NCBI GenBank assembly: GCA_020348445.1
Contig: CP070751.1
Span: forward strand, 5,049,187-5,113,186
DNA length: 64,000 nt
From: Thermoplasmata archaeon
Lineage (GTDB): Archaea > Thermoplasmatota > Thermoplasmata > GCA-020350865
Reading direction: 5' to 3'
Positions within the stretch are counted from its first letter, which is position 1; every line of letters begins with the position of its first letter. The position numbers were made by a program, and so were the translations under genes. Below the pieces are notes generated by a model. That model ran no database searches. It had not been told where the DNA came from and saw nothing but the letters and a program-made list of their open reading frames with translations. This document shows positions 51,557 through 62,025 of the stretch, piece after piece.

Positions 51557-54500
51557 ATGCCTGAAAAGAAAATGTTCAGGGAGATGTACGAGAGATGGAA
51601 AGAACTCGACCTACCTGAAGAACAAAAAGATGTTTTGGATAAAATAGAACACGATATCGAGGATTTAGACCAGGAAGATACAATAAAGGAGATTACAGAA
51701 AGTTTACGAACCGATTTAAACGACTCAGATTTATGGTTTAAACTGGGAGCAACTTTACTTGCATCAAAGAAATACGATTTTGCACTGGCGGCACTGGATA
51801 TCACAGTAAAGGTGGAACCAGAAAAGTCATATGTATATGGGGTAAAAGGTTTTGTTCTCACGAAGTTAGGCAGGTACGAGGAAGCAGTGGAAGCCCTTGA
51901 GAAAACTGTTGAGCAAACAGGTCCTATAGAAGGTTACGAGGGTATCGATGATCTTATAAAGGGTATCGAATCAGGAGATGTGAAGATCAAGGCCCTCACT
52001 GCCCCCGGAGTTGAGGAAATACCCTATGATGAATTATTAGAAATCGAAAGAGGATTGGAGAAACTCCTTATTGAGGAGGAAGAGGCTCCATCCAGTTTGG
52101 AACTGCAGGACGAACTTGAGGCACTCTCGGAAGAAATTGAGCAGATTTTAGCAGAGCCCGAGGGTGGAGAAGAGATGTATAAATGTCCAAGCTGTGGTAC
52201 CGAGATAGATTCAAAAGATGAGGTTTGCCCAACATGTGGCATTGAATTCGTTGAAATGGAGGAAGTGCCTGAGGAATTAAAGGGTGAGGAGGTAATCGAA
52301 AAGTTCGAATGCCCCGACTGCGGGGCAATCTTAGATTACGAAATCCAAAAATGCCCTGACTGTGGCCTTGTCTTTGTTGAGGAGGAAGGTGAATTATTTG
52401 CATGTCCCTCATGCGGGGAGGAAGTGGATTCTTCAGCCAGTATTTGCTCCAGTTGCGGAGCTGAGTTTCTGTCTGAGGAGGAGGAACTGGAGGCCGCTTT
52501 GGACGAGATTTTGGCTGTTGAAAGCCTGGAAAGAGAAAAAACCGAGGAAGCGAAAGCCAAATTAGAGGCCCAATACGGTCTCACCAATGGTTTGACCAAT
52601 GGTTTAACCAACGGCATCACCAATGGACTTAAAAAAGCCAAACGGGGCCTGACCAACGGTATTACAAATGGTCTTACCAACGGTTTAACCAATGGACTTC
52701 GGGCTTTAAAAGTGGGTATAACCAATGGTTTGACCAATGGCAACGGTATTACCAACGGCCTAGGTCCAAAACGCCCCGTAATCGACCCGAAACGTAGTAA
52801 ACTAAAACTTATCGGAATTCCTGTTATATTATTTATTCTGATATTTACCCCATATATCCTCGTGAATATAATGAAACCCGAGGAAAAAATAGATATCGAT
52901 GGCAGTTTTGGAGATTGGAAGAATGTACAAACAACTTCAGATGAAATCGAAGCTGCAGAATTCAATCCCAACGTTGACATAATCGACTATCGGGTGGATG
53001 ATAGCCAGATGGAACTTTCGTTCTATTTAGAGGTTGCAGGTTTCATGTTGGCTGGTGAGCCCAATGAGCCTGATGGCAGACAACTTGTGGATACGGCATA
53101 CATTTTCGTGGATACAGATCAGGATCCCGACTCAGGCTATTTGATAAAGGGCATTGGTGCAGATTATATGTTGGAGATTTATGGTTGGAATGAAACCATC
53201 TTTGGTAATTTTCTTTACAATTACCCTGAAGTGGAGCAGGACTGGAATCATTGGGAAACTGTTGAATACGTATCAGCAGCAGTAAGTGGCTCGATGTTGG
53301 AGGCACAGGTAAACCACGAATCAATTCACCTTAGTAACCATGAACCCTTGGATATTCTGTTTTATATGCAGGGATGGAACGGATCTGAAGATTTTTCAGA
53401 CACCATAATATCCAATGAAGATGGTGTTTTAGCTGTAACTCAACAAGGTGAGGGTGAAGGTAAGATCAGTGGTGACGGCAATAAACTGCTTAGGTTGGAA
53501 ATCAAGGCTATAAACAACGATATAACCATCAATGAGATCAAGGCCGAAAGAACAGGCTCTGGAACAGATGACGACGTCTCTGAGATAAGGCTTGAGGATG
53601 AGAACCGCAAATCATTTGGATTGGGCACTTTAAGGGAGGGCATTTTAACATTTCAACCGGCATTGACCCTTACGCAAGAGCAAACCGCAACCACTGTCTA
53701 CATTGTAGTAGATATCAGTGAAAGTGCACAGGAAGGGGACAGCATTGGATTTAAAATAATGAAAAACCATGATATAATAACTGATTCAGGAACAGTGTCT
53801 TTAAAACAAATGGCCCCCGAAGATGAGAACCCCGAGGATGAGAAATACGAAACCAGCTATCTGGTGGACATACCTGACGACGTTATAATAGACGGTGCAT
53901 TTGCAGATTGGGACACAAAATTCGTTCGTAACGACACAAGCGGTGATGTAAGCCGCGTTGAATTGGATATACTTAAATACGGTGTTTCCACCACCGATTC
54001 CCAAGCAGCGTTCTTTTTAAAAGTGGATAAAAGTATGTGCTCTGGAACGGCTGTTCCCTATCGGAATACTGCATCTGCAAAAATATTCGTGCCGTCGGAG
54101 CAAGTGGATTCAGATGGAGATGGAATATTAGATTTAAATGATAACCATGATGTGAACATCGAGTTTTTATTTAGCCTGAACCTGAATTTCAGACAGTATC
54201 TAAAGGAGGGGGCACCAGATGATCTTCTAATAGAGGCATTTGAAAATAACTCACAACCATTGACTTCTAATGCTGGATTGATTAAAATATTGGACAGATA
54301 CTGGAAGGTCGAAGATGGCGATGCGATATATATCATCATAGATTACGGGATAGAGCTAAAGATATATGATTCCGATGGTGTGCTGGAGGATACCAGGTTT
54401 GACTTCGATAATGATGGTATACCTGATGAAGAGGATACCGATGATGACGACGATGGTATAGAGGATTTCGATGTCGGAGGTACGGATGTTCTTCTTAAAC

Positions 54501-56989
54501 AGATTGTAACAGGTGCAACAAAATACATAGGCCCTCCTGAACCTCCAATACCTATTTATCCAAAAACAGGAGAGGATTTGGTTTACATTTTCATAGATAC
54601 GAATCCTGGGATAGGTTATAGGGAAGGCCTTCCAATTGCCGCTGATTATATGATAGAGGTGAAGGGGAGGTACAATATCGTGCAAAGCAGCGTAATCTAC
54701 AAATGGTCTGGAGCTTCTCCTTTTGATTGGAATTGGACTGAGCACCGCTCTCCAGAGGTGGAACTGGACATGCTGCGGATGGAGGTGGGCATAACCTGGG
54801 ATGACATAGAATTAAATCCCGCAGATGATCACTTCGATGTATACTTTTTAACGACAGATTGGAGAAAGAAAGATAGAGATTATTCAAATACAGAGGGTGT
54901 GATTACAGGACCCACAAGAGCCTACATCGGAGATGGTAAAAGCAGAGGTTATGACGTGAAATATCACGGCAGCTACGATGTGTACTTCGATGAGAATGAA
55001 GGTGAGGTGCTCTTTGAGACAAAGAAAGGTTACTTTTTGTCCTGGAACGTGCCTTCTGAGCTGAAGATCACCTCTTTGGATGAAGTTGTTTATACTTTTG
55101 ATGAACCTGAAAACTCGGGCTTTGAAATCAGCGAGTCTCATGCTGATTACTATTACTCCTTTGATGATCTTGCTGTCACAACTCACTACATGTTTGGGGG
55201 GAGTATGTTAAAAGAGGATATCATCCTCGCCGAGAACCCCATAGAGGATATCATGGATTCTGGTTTTCTTTTGGTCACGACGCCTTTGAGCTACTCTCCA
55301 GAATTAGCAATGTACGTGGATAATTATCCACAGAAGGACGGTTTTGTGACAACAAGTGATATTGAATTCCGCAACACCTTCTATTCTGAAAACGTCTACA
55401 CGTTGATGAGCCCTGTTGCTTACGATGCAAATGGAGACGATGTAAAATGCGAATATGTGGTGGATTTCATAGATCCTGAGGATTCAACAGCTACACTTAC
55501 CTTACGGTGCTCTATGGACTGGCTTGCCACGGCAGAATATCCTGTTAGAATAGATCCCACGATATTGAAAAATGATCAATATGAAGGCGGCGGGGATGAC
55601 AGCGAATATTTGGGTTATTCCCTTGCAGTTGGGGATTTTAATGACGATGGCAACGAGTATGATATCGTAACTGGTGCACCGTACTGGGATCATACCTCAA
55701 CTAGTTGGGGTGCCGCATACATTTTCTATGGTCCTGTAATGACCAACGATTTCACACCAGATGCAATTATCAATCTCACTGAGGAACCTGATAGAAGTAA
55801 TAATGATCAACTAGGAAGATGTGTCGCAGCAGCAGATTTTGACAACGACGGCGTGCGTGATGATGTGGTGCTCACCACCTCAGGGGATGAGGCGTATGTG
55901 GTTTACGGAGAAGGTGGCATCTCAGGCGCTGTCACAACTGCAGATGTGATCATTTATCCACCTGGGGCCGGGGCGCCTGGGTTTGGAAGGTACGGCCTTG
56001 CTGTGGGTAATTTCGATGGAAACGACGGAGATGATGTGGCAATTGGCGCCAACTCCAACAACAGCCTATACATATATTTCAACTCAACAGATTGGGACGA
56101 TGGACTGGTGTACGATCCCAGTGTCACGATTGGATACACTACAGGTAATTTGGGAGTATCTATAGCCAGAGGTAATCTCAGAAACAACGGTGCGACGGAT
56201 TATGATGATATAGCCGTAGGTGCTTATGGTTACCTCGTTGGTAGTACCAGTGCAGCCGGAGCCGTTTTCGTGTTTTACGGGGACGGTACCTACGGTGATG
56301 GAGCACAATTAGCCGGTGCAGATGTTATAATAGAATCCGGTGCAAATTACCCGACAGAAAATGGCGAATCAGAGAGATTTGGATGGAGTATCGCAATCGG
56401 TGATTTCAATAAATCTGCCACAACAAATGACTTTGATGATCTCCTTATAGGTGCACCGTACTACAACTCCGAGGAGGGAAAAGCTTATATCTACTTTACA
56501 GAGGATGATTCCGATGGAGGCTTCGGCTCAGCCACTGGGGAAGATGACGATTTGATTTTACATGAGATTGGTGCAAATAGGTTCGGTTATTCTGTTGCGA
56601 TAGGTAACTTCTGGGGTGATGGCTACCTTGATGCTTTTGTGGGAGCATACAGAACCAGTTCATCTGATGGTATCGCATATGCATACGACTTCGATGGAGC
56701 AAACTTGGATAATACCAGCGATTGGAGTTTAAGTGGAACAATCGGTGAGGGATTAGGATTGGCTGTTTTCGCGGCAGATGTAAACGGAAGCGGTTACGAT
56801 AATTTCATCATGGGCTGCCCATATTTCGATGATCCCGATGATTCTCCAGCTAACGACAATGCAGGTAGAGTGAAGGTGGACGAGTACATCCCGGAGTTCT
56901 CCGATATCGCGGTCCCAATAGCATCGACAATAACATTCATAATATTCTGTTCTAGAAAAAGGAAAAGAAATCCAAAGAATGATAAATAA
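51557..56989 (+). CDS. Giant membrane protein: TPR and zinc ribbons inside, CBM9-like and FG-GAP domains outside, PEF-CTERM-like end
   Basis: An 1810-residue protein. The N-terminal part has TPR-like helices (about 50-130) and three zinc ribbons: CPSCGTEI-CPTCGIEF (211-233), CPDCGAIL-CPDCGLVF (252-272) and CPSCGEEV-CSSCGAEF (282-303). A GLTNG repeat linker follows (340-405), then a membrane helix (LIGIPVILFILIFTPYILV, 417-439). Outside lie two or three CBM9/DOMON-like units (DIDGSFGDWKNVQ; DGAFADWDTKF) with TSP3-like calcium loops. Next are seven FG-GAP-type repeats (1342-1768). The C-terminus has IPEF, a hydrophobic helix and RKRKR, like PEF-CTERM archaeosortase signals. With the first helix it is anchored twice unless the tail is cut. 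Probable role: surface carbohydrate binding linked to an inside complex. Confidence 0.9.
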   Translation: MPEKKMFREMYERWKELDLPEEQKDVLDKIEHDIEDLDQEDTIKEITESLRTDLNDSDLWFKLGATLLASKKYDFALAALDITVKVEPEKSYVYGVKGFVLTKLGRYEEAVEALEKTVEQTGPIEGYEGIDDLIKGIESGDVKIKALTAPGVEEIPYDELLEIERGLEKLLIEEEEAPSSLELQDELEALSEEIEQILAEPEGGEEMYKCPSCGTEIDSKDEVCPTCGIEFVEMEEVPEELKGEEVIEKFECPDCGAILDYEIQKCPDCGLVFVEEEGELFACPSCGEEVDSSASICSSCGAEFLSEEEELEAALDEILAVESLEREKTEEAKAKLEAQYGLTNGLTNGLTNGITNGLKKAKRGLTNGITNGLTNGLTNGLRALKVGITNGLTNGNGITNGLGPKRPVIDPKRSKLKLIGIPVILFILIFTPYILVNIMKPEEKIDIDGSFGDWKNVQTTSDEIEAAEFNPNVDIIDYRVDDSQMELSFYLEVAGFMLAGEPNEPDGRQLVDTAYIFVDTDQDPDSGYLIKGIGADYMLEIYGWNETIFGNFLYNYPEVEQDWNHWETVEYVSAAVSGSMLEAQVNHESIHLSNHEPLDILFYMQGWNGSEDFSDTIISNEDGVLAVTQQGEGEGKISGDGNKLLRLEIKAINNDITINEIKAERTGSGTDDDVSEIRLEDENRKSFGLGTLREGILTFQPALTLTQEQTATTVYIVVDISESAQEGDSIGFKIMKNHDIITDSGTVSLKQMAPEDENPEDEKYETSYLVDIPDDVIIDGAFADWDTKFVRNDTSGDVSRVELDILKYGVSTTDSQAAFFLKVDKSMCSGTAVPYRNTASAKIFVPSEQVDSDGDGILDLNDNHDVNIEFLFSLNLNFRQYLKEGAPDDLLIEAFENNSQPLTSNAGLIKILDRYWKVEDGDAIYIIIDYGIELKIYDSDGVLEDTRFDFDNDGIPDEEDTDDDDDGIEDFDVGGTDVLLKQIVTGATKYIGPPEPPIPIYPKTGEDLVYIFIDTNPGIGYREGLPIAADYMIEVKGRYNIVQSSVIYKWSGASPFDWNWTEHRSPEVELDMLRMEVGITWDDIELNPADDHFDVYFLTTDWRKKDRDYSNTEGVITGPTRAYIGDGKSRGYDVKYHGSYDVYFDENEGEVLFETKKGYFLSWNVPSELKITSLDEVVYTFDEPENSGFEISESHADYYYSFDDLAVTTHYMFGGSMLKEDIILAENPIEDIMDSGFLLVTTPLSYSPELAMYVDNYPQKDGFVTTSDIEFRNTFYSENVYTLMSPVAYDANGDDVKCEYVVDFIDPEDSTATLTLRCSMDWLATAEYPVRIDPTILKNDQYEGGGDDSEYLGYSLAVGDFNDDGNEYDIVTGAPYWDHTSTSWGAAYIFYGPVMTNDFTPDAIINLTEEPDRSNNDQLGRCVAAADFDNDGVRDDVVLTTSGDEAYVVYGEGGISGAVTTADVIIYPPGAGAPGFGRYGLAVGNFDGNDGDDVAIGANSNNSLYIYFNSTDWDDGLVYDPSVTIGYTTGNLGVSIARGNLRNNGATDYDDIAVGAYGYLVGSTSAAGAVFVFYGDGTYGDGAQLAGADVIIESGANYPTENGESERFGWSIAIGDFNKSATTNDFDDLLIGAPYYNSEEGKAYIYFTEDDSDGGFGSATGEDDDLILHEIGANRFGYSVAIGNFWGDGYLDAFVGAYRTSSSDGIAYAYDFDGANLDNTSDWSLSGTIGEGLGLAVFAADVNGSGYDNFIMGCPYFDDPDDSPANDNAGRVKVDEYIPEFSDIAVPIASTITFIIFCSRKRKRNPKNDK
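52575..52770 (+). repeat. In-frame GLTNG/GITNG repeats
   Basis: About fourteen five-codon units (GLTNG or GITNG) in three clusters, split by KKAKRG, LRALKV and NG. The DNA alternates ACCAATGG and ACCAACGG with many silent changes (GGT/GGC/GGA, TTG/TTA/CTT), so the repeat is old and kept at the protein level. It forms a linker between the zinc ribbons and the membrane. Confidence 0.9.
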
Positions 56990-56991
56990 AC

Positions 56992-59900
56992 TCAGCTGTC
57001 CACTCTCAAGGCCAATTTTTTCTTGGCCGAGGATTTTTTCTTAAAAAGTGTGCCGCACATGGGGCATTTTCCAATTCTCTCTCCGCAAGCCTCATGATAT
57101 GTGTTGCCGCAATTGCATTCTATTACCATGAATCCTGGTTTTATCTTGCCGTTGCAGGCATAGCATTTATAGCCTTTTTCCGCCTTGATTTTCTTGTATG
57201 GTGGTGCTTTTTCCGGCGATTTTCCCAGGGTGACTTCATGGGATAATTGAGCTTCACATACTTTGCCATCGAAGATTCTGGAAAATGTGGTGTTTAAATA
57301 GAAATTCAGATCGCCGGAGGCGACGGCCTTTATTTTTAGAGGAATCTCCAATTTATCCCTTGCTTTTAGAATTTTTATACCTTCAAGGCCCTGTATTTCG
57401 AAGTCCTCCCCCTTCTTGATAAATTGCACATCCTTTGCAACCGATTTGCCAGTGTTGGAAAGTACCAAAGTAATCTCATACCATTTATCCTTCTCCTCAA
57501 CATCACTTAAATCGATCTCAAGCGAGACATTCGGGCTGAAAGGTTCCAATTCGGTTTCCAAGGCTGTCTCTGCCTTTTTGAGGATCTCAAGGGCCAAATC
57601 GGGCTTGTTTTCGCTGAGCTCCTGTGCTTCCCTTAGTAATTTCTCAGCCGATTTCGTGTTCATTCCGCTTTTACTGATACGCATAAGTTTCCCTGCCAAC
57701 TCAGAAATCAAATCCTCCACATCTTTGTCGGGTTTTGGTATCTGTTTCTCTTCTTCCTCCAACTCCTTTTTCTTCTCCTCGATCTCTTCGGATAGGGGAG
57801 GCGCGGGAGGTTCCTCGGCGGCTATCTCAGAGGGTTCTTCCAATACCTCCTCGACAGCTGTCTCTTTGACCTTTGGAGCTCCTGGCTCTATTGTCTCCAT
57901 CTGGTCCATCAATTTTCGTATGTATTTAGCAGCATCGAGATATTCCTTGCTTTCAAGGTGGGATTCCCCGCTCTTTAATATCGCCATCACTTCGGTTAGG
58001 TCCATTCCCTTTTTCTTGGCCTTCGTCAATCTTGCCTTTGCGGAGGAAAGTTTTTCAAACAGGTTTTTAGTAATCTCTCTCTCAATGAGCCTCTTGCAGT
58101 TTTCCGTGAATACCGCCACCTGAGCGTATGACTCCTCCTCCAAGGCGGCCTTTGCCTCGTCTAACATGTTGTTGGCTCTCGTAACATTCACACCCAATTC
58201 CGAGGCGGTTTTTATAAGCTGCTCGCAATTCTCAATGGGTATTGAAAGATGTCCTACATAGGATCGCTTCGCCTCCCTGATGGTTTCTTTTGCGAACTTC
58301 ATAGAAGTTGTGAATTTCTTTTCCTCAAACGCCTTTTTGGCAACACCATAGAGCTCCCTAGCCTTTTTCACATCAACACCGACATCGTCACTCTCGTTCA
58401 CCCTTGCTAAAGCTGCATGAAGGGTCGTGGAGGCTCGTTCGTACTCCTCTGTGGTTTCCGAAAGCACTATTCCGCTTTCCAATGCAAACTCAAGGGCCTT
58501 CACATATTCAAGGTTCTTTAGGGCGGTGGCTGCCTTTATCAACAGCTTCCTCACATTGTCCGCTCCAATGCCCTTTTTCTCAGCCTCCTTCAATTTTGCA
58601 GCGGTAACGGCGATGATTTCAGCTGCCATCTTCTTTTGAAGATCTACCTTCTCAACCTCGCTTTCGCTCTGCATGGCGAGCCTCAATGCCTCATTGTAAT
58701 CTTCATCGGCAAGTGCGATTCTTGCCTCCTCCAGTAATTTCTCAGCTTTGGAAACATCCATTCCTTCGGATTTGGACTTGTTAATAATGGACTGAAACGA
58801 TGATATTGCCTCAGAAACCTTCAGCTCTTTAGCCTTTTTTGCCAGCCTTATGCATTTTTTACCCAATTCTATGGAAGCGAGATACTCGTTGTTCTTTAAC
58901 TCAGAAAATGCCTTTTCGAGCAATTTCCTTGCCTCGCTTACATCGGCCTTTAAACTCTCTGCCTCTTGGATATAATTACCTGCTAGATTGATGATATTCG
59001 CAGTTCTTTGGCTCTCGTCCCTGATCTCTTCGATCTCACCCAGGCTATGGGATGCGTATTTTGCCGCCTTTTCGTACCTATGCAGCTCCAAGGCCTCCTC
59101 GGCCTTTTGGTAAAGGACCTCTACAGTTAGAACATCCAGACCGATTTTCTTAGCCTCTATTATCATGGAGTATGCGTTTGATAACATATCTGAAATCTTT
59201 ACATTGCAAAGCTCCTCGGCCCTCTCGGCGGTTTTTTGAGCGGAGTTAAGGGCATTTTCGAATTGCTCGTTGTTCATATATATGACCGTCTTTTTGAGTT
59301 GGAGTTCTGCATCTGAAGTATCCATTTCAAGGTTTTTTGCGATTTCAATGCATTCCTTGCCAAATTCCATTTTTTCGTTAATGGAATGCACCAAGGTGAG
59401 CTGGGTTACCTCGTTTGTACACTCCTCTACCAGGTCAGAGACAGCTTTAAAACTACCTGCGGAAAGAGATTTTTCTGCCTCCACTAATTTCTTCATTGGG
59501 GACGACATATCTATGTCGTGTTTCGTAGCCTCCTCTATCTTGGATTTCAATGCAATTATCGTTGCTGTTAGCTCTTCATGTTCTCCAATAAATGAGAGTG
59601 TTTCCTCTTTACTCTTGGTCATGATATAATATGCTTCCCGGAAATTCCTCCTCGCTATAGCCTCATTTGCCCCTCTTAGCCTTTCATTCATCTCAGAAAC
59701 ATCCATTCCATATTCTTTTGCCCTGTTGATGTTTTCCAATATGCTCGAGGCTAAATCGGTAACTATGGTTTTCTGTTGGTCAATTACCATCTCTAAGATA
59801 TTATTGGATTGGGTCAAAGCTTCAGAGAATTTTTTTTCCTCGTATAGTGATTTCGCCTTACTCAGCATTTCTTCGACTTGTGGAATGTCACCTTTCATGT

Positions 59901-61713
59901 CTCTTAAAGACGCCATTGTGACTTCGGCCTTTTCAATTGAAGACTTTACATATTCATTGACAGCCTTCTTACATTCAATAACAAATCCATAGGCTTCATC
60001 GTAATTATCCTGATCCAACACTGCGCCAGCATTTGCTAGTAAATTCATACAATTGGTCTTTCCCTCTCCTTCTTCGAGAGAATTAACCACATATGTAAGA
60101 TCCACTATCTCCTTGGTGACACCTTTTTTTAATGCATCTCCTGCTTCTTCTTTGATTTTGTTGGCGAGTTCAATTGCCTTGTTGTAATCCTCAGCTTTTA
60201 GGGCAACATTTGCCTGATTCAGGTATTCCCTCACGTGCTTTACATTAGAATCCGTCTTTTCGCCCAATGATACTATTTCCTCAGATTTCTTGATTATATC
60301 AAATGTATGATCGTACATTCCCTGCTCTATTTTTTCCCTGCATTGGGATATGAGATTCATGGCTTTTTTATAGTCCTTGGAATCGAATGCTCCCTTTGCC
60401 TCCTTCATAAGATCTGTGATCCGTATGGTGTCCACTCCTATCTTCGCGGCTCTCGATATGGCCTGTGTTATGAGTTGCAGCTCTTCCTTCGCACCTTCAT
60501 AATTACTGATCAATTTATTTATTGTAGCTTCACCTTTTCTTGCATATTCCATTGCTTCGACGAATTTCTTCTCTTTTAAGGAACTTCTTGCCATGTCCAA
60601 ATATTTCACGGATTCCGAAAGGTTCGCGCCAATGTTTTTGGCGGTGATGAACTTCGGTCTGGAGAGAGAAATCGTTTTCAATACACATTGAAATTGAGCG
60701 TTCTCCACCTCTTCATATATCTGATTGGAATAATCATAAACTTCGTCAAAATTCTTCGATTTGAATGCATCCTTTGCTTTATTGAACAGAAGTTGGGCCT
60801 TTGTAACCTCAGCATTTATGGCCTTTCCCTCCCTGATGGTCTCTTCACACTGTCTTATGATCTTCGTGCTCGCCCTTCCCACGAGTTTATCTGCTTCACT
60901 TTGGCTCTTGTTAATCAGATTTATTGCCTGTTCAAAATCCTGGGAATCCAAGGCAGTTTGAGCGTTATCATAAAGCTCTTGGGCCTTCTTAACGTCCGCT
61001 TCCATTCTCCTTGCCAGTTCTATGGTTACCATGGCATTTTCTATGAGCTTTGATATTTCATCCTCTGCAAGCTTACCGGCCTGCTGCATTCCCTCGCTAA
61101 TGAATCTCCAGGCATGTTCATAATCGCTTTTATCTGTGTACTCCCTGGCTTTATTAAGATGTGTTTCCACCTCTGATGCGTCTTGTCCGATTTTCTTGAC
61201 CATGACGATAAGGGATTGAGCTTTTGTAAATGTTTTTGAAACCTGTTCATTAAGGAGTTTATCAACAACCTCCCATCCTTTTTCCGCATGTCCCAGAGCC
61301 TCTTCGTATTTTCCTTCTGTAACGGCTTCATTTGATTTTGCCAGTGGTTCATCCAGGTTTGGAGCTTCCACACCCATCTCCCTTGCCAATTTGATGAGGT
61401 TCTTTGTGGAATCAATTACCATTAAAACATGTTCTTTAAGGGCGTTTTCTGCTATTGACTTGCTCTCCTGAGCAAGTTCGGATGCTGACTTGAATTCCTT
61501 TTGCGCCAAAGCGCTGGTCGCTTCTGTTAGTTTTGCCTCGGCCTTAGCGACGTTGGCATCCATGTTTTTTGCGGCCTTAATCAGTTCCTCAGCCACTGCT
61601 ATCTCTTTTTCGGCCAACTTGCGGAACTTCGTGGCCTCTTGCGCTTTCTTCTCAAGTTGTTTTGTCAGTTGAAGCGCTTTTAGATAGTTGGATGCCAATA
61701 TTCGCGCCCCCAT
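56992..61713 (-). CDS. Giant helical-repeat protein with CARDB-like domain and C4HC3 zinc finger
   Basis: A 1573-residue soluble protein. About 1270 residues consist of some 16 degenerate repeats of 75-80 residues, each a pair of long helices with the pattern A---G-DV--AE-LL--A--AL---DY-EAL-LA (for example MDVSKAEKLLEEARIALADEDYNEALRLA). After an acidic Pro/Glu hinge (about 1275-1330) come one more helical repeat, a beta-sandwich like CARDB (VSLEIDLSDVEEKDKWYEITLVLSN is its start), and a C-terminal zinc finger: CYAC, then ECNC, TYHEAC and CPMC, a C4HC3 ligand order as in PHD or RING-variant fingers. No signal peptide. It is convergent with the giant surface protein, 2 nt apart. Probable scaffold; a ubiquitin-like role cannot be inferred from the finger alone. 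Confidence 0.85.
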   Translation of the reverse strand: MGARILASNYLKALQLTKQLEKKAQEATKFRKLAEKEIAVAEELIKAAKNMDANVAKAEAKLTEATSALAQKEFKSASELAQESKSIAENALKEHVLMVIDSTKNLIKLAREMGVEAPNLDEPLAKSNEAVTEGKYEEALGHAEKGWEVVDKLLNEQVSKTFTKAQSLIVMVKKIGQDASEVETHLNKAREYTDKSDYEHAWRFISEGMQQAGKLAEDEISKLIENAMVTIELARRMEADVKKAQELYDNAQTALDSQDFEQAINLINKSQSEADKLVGRASTKIIRQCEETIREGKAINAEVTKAQLLFNKAKDAFKSKNFDEVYDYSNQIYEEVENAQFQCVLKTISLSRPKFITAKNIGANLSESVKYLDMARSSLKEKKFVEAMEYARKGEATINKLISNYEGAKEELQLITQAISRAAKIGVDTIRITDLMKEAKGAFDSKDYKKAMNLISQCREKIEQGMYDHTFDIIKKSEEIVSLGEKTDSNVKHVREYLNQANVALKAEDYNKAIELANKIKEEAGDALKKGVTKEIVDLTYVVNSLEEGEGKTNCMNLLANAGAVLDQDNYDEAYGFVIECKKAVNEYVKSSIEKAEVTMASLRDMKGDIPQVEEMLSKAKSLYEEKKFSEALTQSNNILEMVIDQQKTIVTDLASSILENINRAKEYGMDVSEMNERLRGANEAIARRNFREAYYIMTKSKEETLSFIGEHEELTATIIALKSKIEEATKHDIDMSSPMKKLVEAEKSLSAGSFKAVSDLVEECTNEVTQLTLVHSINEKMEFGKECIEIAKNLEMDTSDAELQLKKTVIYMNNEQFENALNSAQKTAERAEELCNVKISDMLSNAYSMIIEAKKIGLDVLTVEVLYQKAEEALELHRYEKAAKYASHSLGEIEEIRDESQRTANIINLAGNYIQEAESLKADVSEARKLLEKAFSELKNNEYLASIELGKKCIRLAKKAKELKVSEAISSFQSIINKSKSEGMDVSKAEKLLEEARIALADEDYNEALRLAMQSESEVEKVDLQKKMAAEIIAVTAAKLKEAEKKGIGADNVRKLLIKAATALKNLEYVKALEFALESGIVLSETTEEYERASTTLHAALARVNESDDVGVDVKKARELYGVAKKAFEEKKFTTSMKFAKETIREAKRSYVGHLSIPIENCEQLIKTASELGVNVTRANNMLDEAKAALEEESYAQVAVFTENCKRLIEREITKNLFEKLSSAKARLTKAKKKGMDLTEVMAILKSGESHLESKEYLDAAKYIRKLMDQMETIEPGAPKVKETAVEEVLEEPSEIAAEEPPAPPLSEEIEEKKKELEEEEKQIPKPDKDVEDLISELAGKLMRISKSGMNTKSAEKLLREAQELSENKPDLALEILKKAETALETELEPFSPNVSLEIDLSDVEEKDKWYEITLVLSNTGKSVAKDVQFIKKGEDFEIQGLEGIKILKARDKLEIPLKIKAVASGDLNFYLNTTFSRIFDGKVCEAQLSHEVTLGKSPEKAPPYKKIKAEKGYKCYACNGKIKPGFMVIECNCGNTYHEACGERIGKCPMCGTLFKKKSSAKKKLALRVDS

Positions 61714-62025
61714 TTACCTATACGGGCTTTCCCTATATTACTCTATTTATTCATTGATATAAGGTTATTTTTATCTATATAAAGCATTTAGGCTCCTTAT
61801 TACACTCTTTGTTCAACATCGTTTTGTTTTTTCGGTTTTTTTCAACGAGCATTCAGCCCCTACCAGAATTCTCTGGCATCGAAGACAGCGAGATAACTGT
61901 CTCTCCAATACCCACCTTTTGCGTGTGTCATAATTTGTTTGGTTCTTCTACCATAATTAACATTATTTTAGTGGAATATAAATATTTTGGTTGGGAAAAA
62001 CCTCGATAAAACCCCGAAAAGCCCC
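61714..62025. other. 312-bp intergenic region with leftward promoter
   Basis: GCTTTATATAGATAAA on the minus strand (about 61772-61787) is a good TATA box for the helical-repeat gene, leaving a leader of roughly 35-45 nt. The rest is AT-rich with an imperfect palindrome around GACAGCGAGATAACTGTCTC (61886-61905). Downstream of the DHH gene, T-rich stretches may serve as terminator. No coding potential noted. Confidence 0.45.
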
